This document shows positions 6,961 to 13,975 of a stretch of 42,725 nucleotides of DNA, piece after piece; the first letter of the stretch is position 1, and each line of letters begins with the position of its first letter. The DNA comes from Pseudoalteromonas luteoviolacea H33-S. GTDB lineage: Bacteria; Pseudomonadota; Gammaproteobacteria; Enterobacterales; Alteromonadaceae. The notes beneath the pieces are model-generated. The model ran no database searches, was not told the DNA's origin, and was given only the letters and a program-made list of their open reading frames with translations. The position numbers were made by a program, and so were the translations under genes. The DNA lies in assembly GCF_001625695.1 (NCBI RefSeq), contig NZ_AUXY01000077.1, positions 1 to 42,725 on the forward strand, in the 5' to 3' direction.

Positions 6961-8312
6961 TTCTTTAATACTTGTTGCTTGAAACTGTTTGTTTATGCGC
7001 ATTGGCATGCCATTGTGGTTAGAGAGTGTGGATCTGGCATTGATGTTTTGTGGGTCTATTTGCTCATCTAAAAACTCTATTCTTGTCTGCTTTAAATACG
7101 TGACTAGAACACTCAGCATTTCCTGCATCGCAAAATGTTGTCCTATACAGTTTCTGTGGCCCGCACCGAAGGGGATATAACTGCCTTTTTTATGTCGGGT
7201 TCATTTTCCCAGCGGCTAGGGTTAAAGTGTTCGGCTTTATTAAAATTACTTTTTAATCTGTGTACAACAAATGGAGAGATAAATACTTTATCTCCTTTAT
7301 TTATTTTAAATCCATCGATGTCCGTATTCTCGGTTGCGCGTCTCGCGCCAATTAACCAGACCGGTGGGAATAGTCTTAAAACCTCTTTTATAAATGCCAG
7401 AGTTGCTGGAAATTTATCAAAGGATAACGGCTCCCCATTTTTATGATGGATAACTTCTTTATATACTTTATTGGCCTCAGCATCATATTTTGCCAAACAA
7501 TACCAGCACCACATTAAGCTATTCGAGGTTGTCTCATGGCCGACGATAAAGTAAGACACCAAATGGTCCTTTATATTTTTATTGGTGAGTGAATTGCCTG
7601 TTTCATCCGTGGCTTCAAGTAAGGATGACAATAAGTCACCATGGTCTTGAAACGGCTCGTTCCTTCTTTTGAGAAGAATTTCATCAATAATTTGATCTAT
7701 AATTTTACGTGCTCTTTTTACTCTGACATTAAGCAGCGAGGTGAACCAAGCAGGAAAGTTGACTACAGCTTCAAAGTTTTTACTGAGCAAATGATGTAAT
7801 TCATTCATCGCTTCTGATACTGCACTGGCTTTTTTCAATTCGGATTTACACAAACCAAACAGCGTTTTGCACGTAATTTGTAGCGATAATCTTTCCATCT
7901 CTACCGCCATATCGACAGTGTTGCCATGGTTTAGATCAGAAACTGATTCTAAAGCATATTGCTCAAATACACCTTGGTAGCTTTGCAGGCGACGATGCAT
8001 GAAGGCGGGCTGGGCGATTTTACGCAGTGGTTTATGTGTTTGCTGATCTGCGGTGACAATACCTTGGCCGATGGCTTTGCTGAGAATGTTCGTATCTCGG
8101 GTCGATTTAGGAAATTGCTTCACTTTCCCAATCAGCACTTCTTGGATCATGCTGGGGTTAGAGATCAAAGTGACTTTAAATGGTCCAAGTTTAAATTGCA
8201 GTACATCTCCAAATTTATCTGCAAGTGTCATCAGAAATCCAGCAGGGTCATCCATAAATTTGATGCCCAATGCGCTGATCTCCTTGTTAGTTACTTTTGG
8301 TATTTGCTTCAT
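6943..8312 (-). CDS. Cytochrome P450, needs a -1 frameshift for its haem-binding loop
   Basis: A P450 monooxygenase of about 456 residues, encoded in two frames. Frame 1 (8312 to the TAG at 7145-7143) holds the I-helix motif GHETT (258-262), ExxR (E310-R313) and FNPSRW, then ends in an unrelated tail. The -1 frame, entered at 7191-7185, restores GSYIPFGAGHRNCIGQHF: the haem-binding loop F-G-x-G-x-R-x-C-x-G at 7170-7141 (Cys codon 7149-7147), the L-helix and the normal C-terminus, ending at 6943. Without the shift the protein lacks the haem ligand and cannot be active. The junction is the in-frame heptamer A-AAA-AAG, so programmed slippage, a true mutation, or a homopolymer sequencing error (six A for seven) are all open. 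It is the last gene of the operon, 6 bases after the condensation gene. Likely role: oxidising the cluster's product. Confidence 0.85.
7185..7191 (-). other. A-AAA-AAG slippery heptamer in the P450 gene
   Basis: On the minus strand the frame reads ATA-AAA-AAG-GCA. The last A of ATA plus AAA-AAG forms the heptamer A-AAA-AAG, the same slip site used by dnaX of E. coli. A one-base backward slip gives AAA-AAA-GGC and continues exactly into the conserved P450 haem loop. Just downstream CAGTT (7183-7179) and AACTG (7153-7149 area) could pair around a GC-rich centre with CCC and GGG; this stimulatory structure is only tentative. I see no strong internal Shine-Dalgarno upstream. Confidence 0.5.
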
Positions 8313-8318
8313 TTTTTG

Positions 8319-9569
8319 TCAGTTACTAGCGATGTTTTTAATGGCGTCAAAGAGAGACCGGATATGTTTAACCACTTGTTCCTCATTTAGGTTATGTGGG
8401 TTGTATTCGATTAAAAAGTCTACCTGTTCTACGCCATGGAAGTTAATCACATTCAGCTGTAGCGGTAAGCTGTGATGCTGATGCGACTCATAGCTGAATG
8501 ATCTCGGCATACCCGGTGTATCGCTGAGCTTTTCCAGTTCCATATAGCCAAACCTGAACTCACTGAGTGGTATATGTGGCGGCAATTTAAGCTCTTCGTA
8601 CAACAGTTCTGGAGGGAGCTTTTTATGTCTGTAGGTATGTTTTAATTGTGTGGAGACTTGCTGGGCTTGTGCTGCCAAATCGAGTTCATCAGATAATGAA
8701 AATTCATGAACCAACATATTCGCCATAAATGCAAATAAATTACTTTCACTTTTTTTACGACCATGGACAGGTAAACCAATACGTAATTTATCCGAGTTAG
8801 ATAGGGGGAAATCTTGGTTTAATTGACGTATCCAAAGGGTCAGCATCAATGTGGATAAACTCAGTGCATGTTGATTTGCAAACTCAACGATTGGTGTGAG
8901 TTGCGACCGAGGTAAAGAAAGGTGTATCGCTTTACTTTTTAATGGGTTTGTTGGTGAGAAGAGCCTAAATTCAATCGGCGCGGCTAAGTGATTTAGCCAA
9001 AATGCTTTGTCCTTTTGATACTGATTTGATGTCAGGTACTGTGCTTGTCGGTTGGCAAGCTGTACTGGTTCAAATTGAGTATTTGTCGGGGTATGTCCTT
9101 TATCATAATAGTCTACAACTTGCTTTAAGTAAGCAAATGCACTGTATCCATCACAGATTAAATGATTGGCTAAAAAGGCTAGCCAAACTTGATTGTTCGG
9201 CAGTATGAAAATTTCATTTCTGTGTAGCGGGTACTCAAATGCAGAAATAGGAGTCGTAAAAAGTGTTTCTATTTTGTCTCGGGCTACTTGCTCTGCATGT
9301 TCAAAAGGCAGCGCGGATAAATCGGTAATTGGATAAGAGTGCTCGCAACGTGCATGTTGACGTTGCTCAATGCCATTGGGCGTTTGCTGAAAATAAAAAT
9401 CAAAACTCGCGTGACAGGCCATCACGGCTTGTTGTGCCTCGACGAGTTTATCGGCATCAACATGGTCAAATTTGATGACGCCCCCAGCATTGGCAATGGG
9501 CAAATGAGGGGCAGAGCTGCAAAAGGCCAGCATCATATTTTGTAATAATGTAATTGGGAGTGTATTCAT
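8319..9569 (-). CDS. Stand-alone NRPS condensation-domain-like acyltransferase
   Basis: 416 residues forming one condensation-type domain (CAT-like fold), not attached to any carrier. The catalytic motif is N135-H-L-I-C-D-G141: the second, catalytic His (H136) and Asp140 are kept, the first His of HHxxxDG is Asn. Later landmarks are GLPVHGRKKSE with FMANML (the C5-like region) and DFLIEYNPH near the end. Stand-alone relatives make amide or ester bonds between a carrier-bound or CoA acyl group and an amine or alcohol. Here it could acylate or release the product of the large synthase; this is inference. It starts 11 bases after the SDR gene and ends 6 bases before the P450 gene, so it is part of the tailoring operon. 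Confidence 0.85.
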   Translation of the reverse strand: MNTLPITLLQNMMLAFCSSAPHLPIANAGGVIKFDHVDADKLVEAQQAVMACHASFDFYFQQTPNGIEQRQHARCEHSYPITDLSALPFEHAEQVARDKIETLFTTPISAFEYPLHRNEIFILPNNQVWLAFLANHLICDGYSAFAYLKQVVDYYDKGHTPTNTQFEPVQLANRQAQYLTSNQYQKDKAFWLNHLAAPIEFRLFSPTNPLKSKAIHLSLPRSQLTPIVEFANQHALSLSTLMLTLWIRQLNQDFPLSNSDKLRIGLPVHGRKKSESNLFAFMANMLVHEFSLSDELDLAAQAQQVSTQLKHTYRHKKLPPELLYEELKLPPHIPLSEFRFGYMELEKLSDTPGMPRSFSYESHQHHSLPLQLNVINFHGVEQVDFLIEYNPHNLNEEQVVKHIRSLFDAIKNIASN

Positions 9570-9580
9570 AGTGCTGTTAT

Positions 9581-10303
9581 CTAGTTTAATGAAAGGCCGC
9601 CATCAACCTTAATGACACTGCCAGTTGTCCACGGCTGAAATAATAAGGTGGTAATGATTTGCGCTACCTCGTGTGCTTTACCGAGTCCGAGTGGGTGCAG
9701 ATCAGCAAGTGCTTTTAATCGTGTTTGCTGTTCTAAGTTATCGTCTCTATGTTGGCTTAACATGGGCGTATCGACACAGCCAAGTGCTACAGCATTGACG
9801 CTGATCTGCTTGGCTGCCCCAGCGATTGCCGACGCCTTCATTACTTGTTCGAGTCCTGCTTTTGAGGCGCTATACATCGCACTGGTAGCAATGGGCTTTT
9901 CAGCCAGTGTTGAGCTCAGCAATATGATGGTGCTTTGTTTTGGCATATGTGCAATGGCTTGCTCACAAAGCAAAAAAGCAGAAATAAGGTTAACGTTAAG
10001 CTGTTCAGTGATGGAGTTAATTTTAGTTTGGCCAAACTGCTCGTGGTAACAAACGCCCGCTGCGTATATTAAGGCATCAATTGGGCCGATGTTATCAATC
10101 AAAGACTGAAACAAGTCGCCAGCTTGAGTTATATCCGATAAGTCGCATTGCCACGGGATAAATTGCTCAAATTCATTAAGCGGGTGGCTTTTATCTATGG
10201 TCCTGCTTAAACCGATCACACGCCCGCCCTTAGTGAGTAGATCTTTACATATTTGGTAGCCTATGCCTGAACTGGCACCTGTGACTAAAACTGTTTTGCT
10301 CAT
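9581..10303 (-). CDS. Short-chain dehydrogenase/reductase
   Basis: 240 residues, classical SDR. NAD(P) motif TGASSGIG at 8-15, active site Ser130/131 (LLSS) and Y144-x3-K148 (YSASK), and the C-terminal IKVDGG motif. It is similar to 3-oxoacyl-ACP reductases. The start codon overlaps the stop of the cupin gene (ATGA), which indicates translational coupling. Its job in the operon is probably to reduce or oxidise a carbonyl or alcohol of the cluster's intermediate or product. It lacks the T-G-x-x-x-R-x-G signature of pteridine reductases such as FolM, so that role is not supported. Confidence 0.92.
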   Translation of the reverse strand: MSKTVLVTGASSGIGYQICKDLLTKGGRVIGLSRTIDKSHPLNEFEQFIPWQCDLSDITQAGDLFQSLIDNIGPIDALIYAAGVCYHEQFGQTKINSITEQLNVNLISAFLLCEQAIAHMPKQSTIILLSSTLAEKPIATSAMYSASKAGLEQVMKASAIAGAAKQISVNAVALGCVDTPMLSQHRDDNLEQQTRLKALADLHPLGLGKAHEVAQIITTLLFQPWTTGSVIKVDGGLSLN

Positions 10304-10956
10304 GTTACTGAGATACCTTGATAGTAATTGATGTTGGCAGGTGCCACTGATTCTAAAGGGTTAGTATGGTTGACAATAATTTCGTCCTCTGGAATAAACT
10401 TAGGACGGTCTATGCACAAGATGGTAGCAGGTAATGCACTTAGGTTGTCATAACCATGTACCATGCCTTTTGGCCAATCGAAGCTACTGCCGGGCTCTAT
10501 ATTTTCTCCGTTAAACATTAAGCCTTCATCTAAAACGAGCTCGTGTTCTTCCATCTGCAGGTGCATGTGTGTGGGGATTGACTCACCAGCTTTGATGTTA
10601 AGCAAGTAAATACCAAACTTTTCGTTCTCAAATAAAATATCGACAGTACCAAATGGCTGCGTCTCGTATTCAATAATACTTCTTTGACAGATAATGTTGT
10701 GGTTATATTCAAGCAAGAGAGGTTTCACAGTAATATCAATACTATCAAGCCACTTGAAACGGCAAAAAAGTAAATTAGGAATAATTCTTAAAAATTCTGT
10801 TGCGCTGATTTCACATATTCTGTCATACAAAAATTGCACTTGTGCTTGTATTTTTTGTAACTGAGTTGAGTTTAATTTATTTGTTAAGCTGAGCTTGAGT
10901 TCAATTTGCAGATCTGAGGCTAGATTGATCTCGAGATATTGCTCATACAGTGGCAT
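10300..10956 (-). CDS. Cupin-domain protein with an unassigned N-terminal domain
   Basis: 218 residues. The C-terminal half is a cupin: H130-x-H132, a cluster of Glu (136, 137, 139) and H167 supply a 2-His/1-Glu/1-His metal site, with the usual GE..PG..FDWP spacing between the two cupin motifs. The N-terminal 100 residues are a separate domain; the pattern ...RF..LDSIDITVKP with Lys78-Pro79 recalls the end of dihydroneopterin-aldolase-type (T-fold) domains, but the match is weak and should not be taken as function. A very strong ribosome site, GGAGGAGG, inside the end of the upstream gene fixes the start, and the two genes overlap by 14 bases. It overlaps the next gene by 4 bases. A metal-dependent step (oxygenase, isomerase or epimerase) is possible. 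Confidence 0.65.
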   Translation of the reverse strand: MPLYEQYLEINLASDLQIELKLSLTNKLNSTQLQKIQAQVQFLYDRICEISATEFLRIIPNLLFCRFKWLDSIDITVKPLLLEYNHNIICQRSIIEYETQPFGTVDILFENEKFGIYLLNIKAGESIPTHMHLQMEEHELVLDEGLMFNGENIEPGSSFDWPKGMVHGYDNLSALPATILCIDRPKFIPEDEIIVNHTNPLESVAPANINYYQGISVT

Positions 10957-11596
10957 GGCGTACCTCCTCCCAGTGCGGTTGGTTCAGTGTGATTGCCGGT
11001 TTGCAAAACATATGTTCTTTTAGCAGCTTAAATGCACTGGCTCTGGGGTGAAGCGCATTTCGTTTATCAGGGGGGAGTGATGCAAGTGTTGAGTTGTGCC
11101 CATCAGGGATAAATATTGGTTCAAAGCCAATACGGTTTCGCCCTGATGCGCGCCAGCTAATCGTACCCTGTAATTCGCCAACAAAAGAGCAAATATCACC
11201 ATTAGGGTAAGCAAGGCTTAATGCACACACCATTTTGGCTTGTCTTTTTTGTGTTAAGGCCATACGGGTCAACACATGGTCAATAGCACCATCAAATCCG
11301 CCCGCCTGTTTGGCCCATCTTGCAGTGTACAGCCCTGGTAAACCATTTAGTGCATCTATGCACAATCCGCTATCGTCAGCAATTGCTACTTGGCCACTTT
11401 GCTTGGCAATATTGAGTGCTTTTAATTGCGCATTTTGACAAAAGCTAGTGCCAGTCTCTTCTATTTCATCTAATCCCAATGCGTGAGCGGAACGAATTTT
11501 GTGGCAATAGGGTGTTATTAACGCGCTGATCTCACGCGTTTTACCAAGGTTGTGGCTCGCTATGACAATTTCATCAAATGTAGCATGCTCAATCAT
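10943..11596 (-). CDS. RdgB/HAM1-family nucleoside triphosphate pyrophosphatase
   Basis: 217 residues. Family landmarks are SHNLGK (14-19), EETG (46-49), ADDSG (73-77), GFEPIF (157-162) and the HPRASA stretch (183-188) standing for SHRxxA. RdgB enzymes remove pyrophosphate from ITP, XTP or related non-canonical NTPs. About 20 extra residues follow the usual end and carry the ribosome site of the next gene. It heads a five-gene overlapping operon with a cupin protein, SDR, condensation enzyme and P450. A housekeeping rdgB would normally sit beside yggS/hemW-type genes, so this is more likely a second, recruited copy acting on a nucleotide or another phosphorylated precursor. That is inference. 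Confidence 0.85.
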   Translation of the reverse strand: MIEHATFDEIVIASHNLGKTREISALITPYCHKIRSAHALGLDEIEETGTSFCQNAQLKALNIAKQSGQVAIADDSGLCIDALNGLPGLYTARWAKQAGGFDGAIDHVLTRMALTQKRQAKMVCALSLAYPNGDICSFVGELQGTISWRASGRNRIGFEPIFIPDGHNSTLASLPPDKRNALHPRASAFKLLKEHMFCKPAITLNQPHWEEVRHATV

Positions 11597-11813
11597 ACAA
11601 TTCTTCAGGTGGCTTGGATGTATCCCATGCAGCCAGCTTAATTCGCAAATGTGGATGAAATGTGTAATTTTTTTGTTAATTCAGAATAGATATGTCTGAC
11701 AAGACAATTATTTGTTTCCGTTATTTATAAATTAGCTTCTAAATTATAAATAGCTCTATCAAAGTATCTATTGGTTTTGTTTTAATTTGAAGTAAAGTTT
11801 TGTAAATTTATTA
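11597..11813. other. Divergent intergenic region between the tailoring operon and small exported proteins
   Basis: No gene is seen. The minus-strand promoter of the RdgB-like operon must lie here, but no convincing -35/-10 pair could be chosen. An inverted repeat TGTCT-GACA-AGACA at 11693-11706, about 100 bases upstream of that operon, is a candidate operator, with low certainty. Confidence 0.35.
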
Positions 11814-11842
11814 TTTACACTGGTTTTTTGTTTATATATATT
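11814..11842 (+). promoter_or_regulatory. Sigma-70-type promoter of small exported protein B
   Basis: -35 TTTACA (11814-11819), 17-base spacer, -10 TATATT (11837-11842). The same hexamers and spacing recur at 12281-12309 before the next paralogue. Both are preceded by an identical 15-mer, GTAAAGTTTTGTAAA (11792-11806 and 12252-12266), which may be an upstream activator site. Confidence 0.65.
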
Positions 11843-11874
11843 TTCAATTAGAAATTAAACAAGGAGTTTTATAA

Positions 11875-12099
11875 ATGAAAATTAAATCAATGTTGTTTGG
11901 CTGTATTACTGCAGGCACTTTAGCTTTAAGTAACCAAGTTTCTGCATCAATAGGCAGTAATACTATGGTTATTACCTGCGTAGATCGTTCTGAATTCATA
12001 GAGTTATGGTCTGTTACTGCCTATACCCCTAGAGAGCAAAACTATTTTCTTTCACGTTGCTTTAACGAAGGTGGTTTTCCAGATATAAAGCTTATTTAG
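11875..12099 (+). CDS. Small exported Cys-pair protein B
   Basis: 74 residues with an AAGGAG ribosome site in the leader. Signal peptide about 1-25 (cleavage near VSA-S). The mature part holds VITC ... RCFNEGGFPDIKLI: two Cys separated by 27 residues, the second followed by x3-GG. Its leader MKIKSMLFG matches MKLKSMLFG of the next gene, and the C...C-x3-GG pattern is shared with genes at 12354 and 2690. Own promoter and own strong terminator. Function unknown; a toxin, inhibitor or signal peptide are guesses only. It does not resemble lipoproteins: no Cys at the cleavage site. Confidence 0.75.
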   Translation: MKIKSMLFGCITAGTLALSNQVSASIGSNTMVITCVDRSEFIELWSVTAYTPREQNYFLSRCFNEGGFPDIKLI

Positions 12100-12110
12100 T
12101 TTAAGTTCTC

Positions 12111-12140
12111 AAGTACGCCTGCCTAGTAGGCGTACTTTTT
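12111..12140 (+). terminator. Rho-independent terminator of small exported protein B
   Basis: 10-bp stem AAGTACGCCT / AGGCGTACTT with a 7-base loop, running into TTTTT. It starts 11 bases after the stop codon. Confidence 0.85.
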
Positions 12141-12280
12141 GATATTACTGGAATATAGCTTTTTTACTTTCTTATCTCTTTTTTTTGTCATATTAATATC
12201 ATGTTTATTCTTGATGAGTCATGAATTTTATAAACCTTCAACCGCACTAAGGTAAAGTTTTGTAAAGTTAACTTTCTGTA

Positions 12281-12309
12281 TTTACACCTTTTTAAATTAT
12301 TTATATATT
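12281..12309 (+). promoter_or_regulatory. Sigma-70-type promoter of small exported protein C
   Basis: -35 TTTACA (12281-12286), 17-base spacer, -10 TATATT (12304-12309), preceded by the 15-mer GTAAAGTTTTGTAAA at 12252-12266. It parallels the promoter at 11814-11842, so gene and promoter were duplicated together. Confidence 0.65.
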
Positions 12310-12353
12310 TTCTCCGATTTTTAAATAGTGATTAAACAAGGGAGTTAATAAAA

Positions 12354-12575
12354 ATGAAATTAAAATCAATGTTATTTGGTGGTGTAGCAGCTGTGGCGAT
12401 GACACTCGGTGTACAATCAACGGCTCATGCATACATGACTATTTTGGTAACTTGTATAGATAAAAATAACTATAATTATTTATGGTCATCCAAGTCTATC
12501 TTCAGGGCTCAGTTTCAAGCTGACTTAGATCGTTGTCGTCGTGATGGCGGTTTAGCAGAGGTGGACTATCTATAG
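12354..12575 (+). CDS. Small exported Cys-pair protein C
   Basis: 73 residues, AGGGAG ribosome site, signal peptide about 1-26 (cleavage near AHA-Y). The mature part reads LVTC ... RCRRDGGLAEVDYL, with two Cys 27 residues apart and C-x3-GG as in the paralogues at 11875 and 2690. The first Cys is followed by I/V-D-x-x, and both tandem copies keep an LWS motif between the Cys. It is a tandem duplicate of gene B with its own promoter and terminator, on the strand opposite to the biosynthetic genes. Function unknown. Confidence 0.75.
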   Translation: MKLKSMLFGGVAAVAMTLGVQSTAHAYMTILVTCIDKNNYNYLWSSKSIFRAQFQADLDRCRRDGGLAEVDYL

Positions 12576-12586
12576 GTCTTGAATGG

Positions 12587-12616
12587 AATATGCACTTTTT
12601 ATAAGTGCATATTTTT
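12587..12616 (+). terminator. Rho-independent terminator of small exported protein C
   Basis: 11-bp perfect stem AATATGCACTT / AAGTGCATATT with loop TTTAT, ending in a T run. It starts 11 bases after the stop codon. Confidence 0.85.
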
Positions 12617-12665
12617 AACTTAGATAAGGCATTTTTTATATTTTAATCCCGACCAATACGCAGTA

Positions 12666-13139
12666 TTAGTCAATTAATGAACTCTGCAAAATATAGTTTG
12701 GCCCAGCTGGACTACCTAAATACTTCTTGCCAGTGTCTGTAAATCCAGCTTTTTTATAACATTCATAAGCTAACGAATTGCGGCAGTTGACAGTTAAGCA
12801 AATTTGATTAAATTGTGGGTAAAATGCTTTTACATAAGAGAAGAGTGCGGCAACAGCCTGCTTGCCATAACCTTTTCCTTGTTGGCCTTTATCGATGACA
12901 AATGCGCGGATCCCAACGCCATCTTCTGGGCAAAAATCGTACTTTTTCGCATAGGCGAGATCAAGCTTAAAATAACCAATCACCTCTTCTTGATGTTTTA
13001 TGACATGCAAATGCGTGGTGTCGCATATTTCTTCTAAAAACTCTGACGCAGTGCCTGCAAATTCAATTTGATCCTGCTCGATTTGGACGCGTTTTACCTG
13101 CTCAAGGTACCTATCACAGAGCTTTGTTATCGTTATCAT
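12666..13139 (-). CDS. GNAT-family N-acetyltransferase
   Basis: 157 residues, one GNAT domain. The acetyl-CoA pyrophosphate loop is Q-Q-G-K-G-Y-G-K (about 86-93), preceded by the beta4 strand VGIRAFVID; the C-terminal NSLAYECYKKAGF is the typical alpha4/beta6 signature. Substrate unknown: small molecules, peptides or antibiotics are all possible for this family. It is separated from the AlkD-like gene by about 80 bases on the same strand and probably has its own promoter. It is not obviously part of the biosynthetic operons, though a self-resistance acetyltransferase cannot be excluded. Confidence 0.9.
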   Translation of the reverse strand: MITITKLCDRYLEQVKRVQIEQDQIEFAGTASEFLEEICDTTHLHVIKHQEEVIGYFKLDLAYAKKYDFCPEDGVGIRAFVIDKGQQGKGYGKQAVAALFSYVKAFYPQFNQICLTVNCRNSLAYECYKKAGFTDTGKKYLGSPAGPNYILQSSLID

Positions 13140-13218
13140 AGGATGCTCTTAATTGTTATAAAGTAACAAAATCATAAATGATAACGGCGAAAATTACCAT
13201 AACGGGAACAGCTTGGTT

Positions 13219-13881
13219 TTACAGTGACATCAATTCAGCTCTGGCTTGCTTATCTAGTTTCTCAAGTGCGTATCGAAATGCCACACGTGGCATCTCTTTG
13301 TGATGTGTTTTGAGATAGTCAATGACTTCATTAGGTGAGGTTTTAGAGAGCACTTTGAGTAACCAGCCATAGCCTTTTTGCACTAAATCATGCTCATCAT
13401 TGAACAAGAGAGCGGCAGCGTTTAAAGGCGCGCTTTGGAGGTATTTCCCTTTATTTAACGGGTAGATTAAGATCACGGCAACGGCTCTTCTAACAGCAAA
13501 GTTGTCATGTCTAGCCCATGCATGGGTTTTATCTATTAACTGTGGGTACTGCACGATTAACTCACCAAAAGCATGCGTGCAAAAATCGTCACAGTCATAC
13601 CAGTCGGTTACGTATTCGAGTAGCCATCGCTCAAACACCTCAAATGTGTTTGGGGTATATTGTTTTTTAACTCTAAATGCCCAGTCAAAGGCGATTAAAC
13701 TGAGCATCCACTCTCTTGACTCAAGTAGCTGTTCACAGAGTTCAAATACTGAATCGATATGATGATCAGGCAATGCGCGATACAAGGTTGCTGATATTTG
13801 TCGAGCTTGTGCCGTTTTGATTTTTTGTTCAGGGTAGCCAAGCTCTGCAAGCGCTTGGTGTGCGGCGTCTTTGATATGCAT
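13219..13881 (-). CDS. AlkD-like (DNA alkylation repair, HEAT-repeat) protein
   Basis: 220 residues, mostly amphipathic helices arranged as HEAT-like repeats. Helices such as SREWMLSLIAFDWAFRVK, FERWLLEYVTDWYDCDDFCTHAFG, NFAVRRAVAVILIYPL and LVQKGYGWLLKVLSK match the layout of the DNA alkylation repair (AlkD) family, which removes N3- and N7-alkyl purines. The W-x-x-x-D-D-F-C region and the late GYGWLLK helix correspond to conserved parts of the family. It is downstream of the giant synthase on the same strand, but a strong terminator separates them. Some AlkD relatives in other clusters give self-resistance to DNA-alkylating products; here that is only a hypothesis. Confidence 0.8.
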   Translation of the reverse strand: MHIKDAAHQALAELGYPEQKIKTAQARQISATLYRALPDHHIDSVFELCEQLLESREWMLSLIAFDWAFRVKKQYTPNTFEVFERWLLEYVTDWYDCDDFCTHAFGELIVQYPQLIDKTHAWARHDNFAVRRAVAVILIYPLNKGKYLQSAPLNAAALLFNDEHDLVQKGYGWLLKVLSKTSPNEVIDYLKTHHKEMPRVAFRYALEKLDKQARAELMSL

Positions 13882-13928
13882 AGCGTATTTCAGTAAGTAG
13901 TTTTAAAACACGGTAGCTGAATTATAGG

Positions 13929-13972
13929 AAAAGCTCAAAGCCGCACAAATAAGCTGGCGACTTTGAGCTTTT
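13929..13972 (-). terminator. Terminator of the giant synthase gene
   Basis: Twelve-bp stem AAAAGCTCAAAG / CTTTGAGCTTTT. On the minus-strand RNA it extends by a U-G pair and CGC/GCG to about 16 bp with a 12-base loop, ending in CTTTT. It starts 4 bases after the synthase stop codon. Confidence 0.8.
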
Positions 13973-13975
13973 ATG

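Noticed and set aside
9581..10303. SDR as a pteridine reductase (FolM-like) completing a pterin pathway
   Set aside because: It has the ordinary TGASSGIG motif and lacks the Arg signature of that group; the pterin idea rests only on a weak resemblance in the cupin protein.
12651..12669. Imperfect hairpin GACCAATAC / GTATTAGTC as a terminator of the GNAT gene
   Set aside because: It has a mismatch, and no T tract follows on the minus strand.
13219..13881. AlkD-like gene as a co-transcribed member of the synthase operon
   Set aside because: A stable terminator at 13929-13972 follows the synthase stop, so co-transcription is unlikely.
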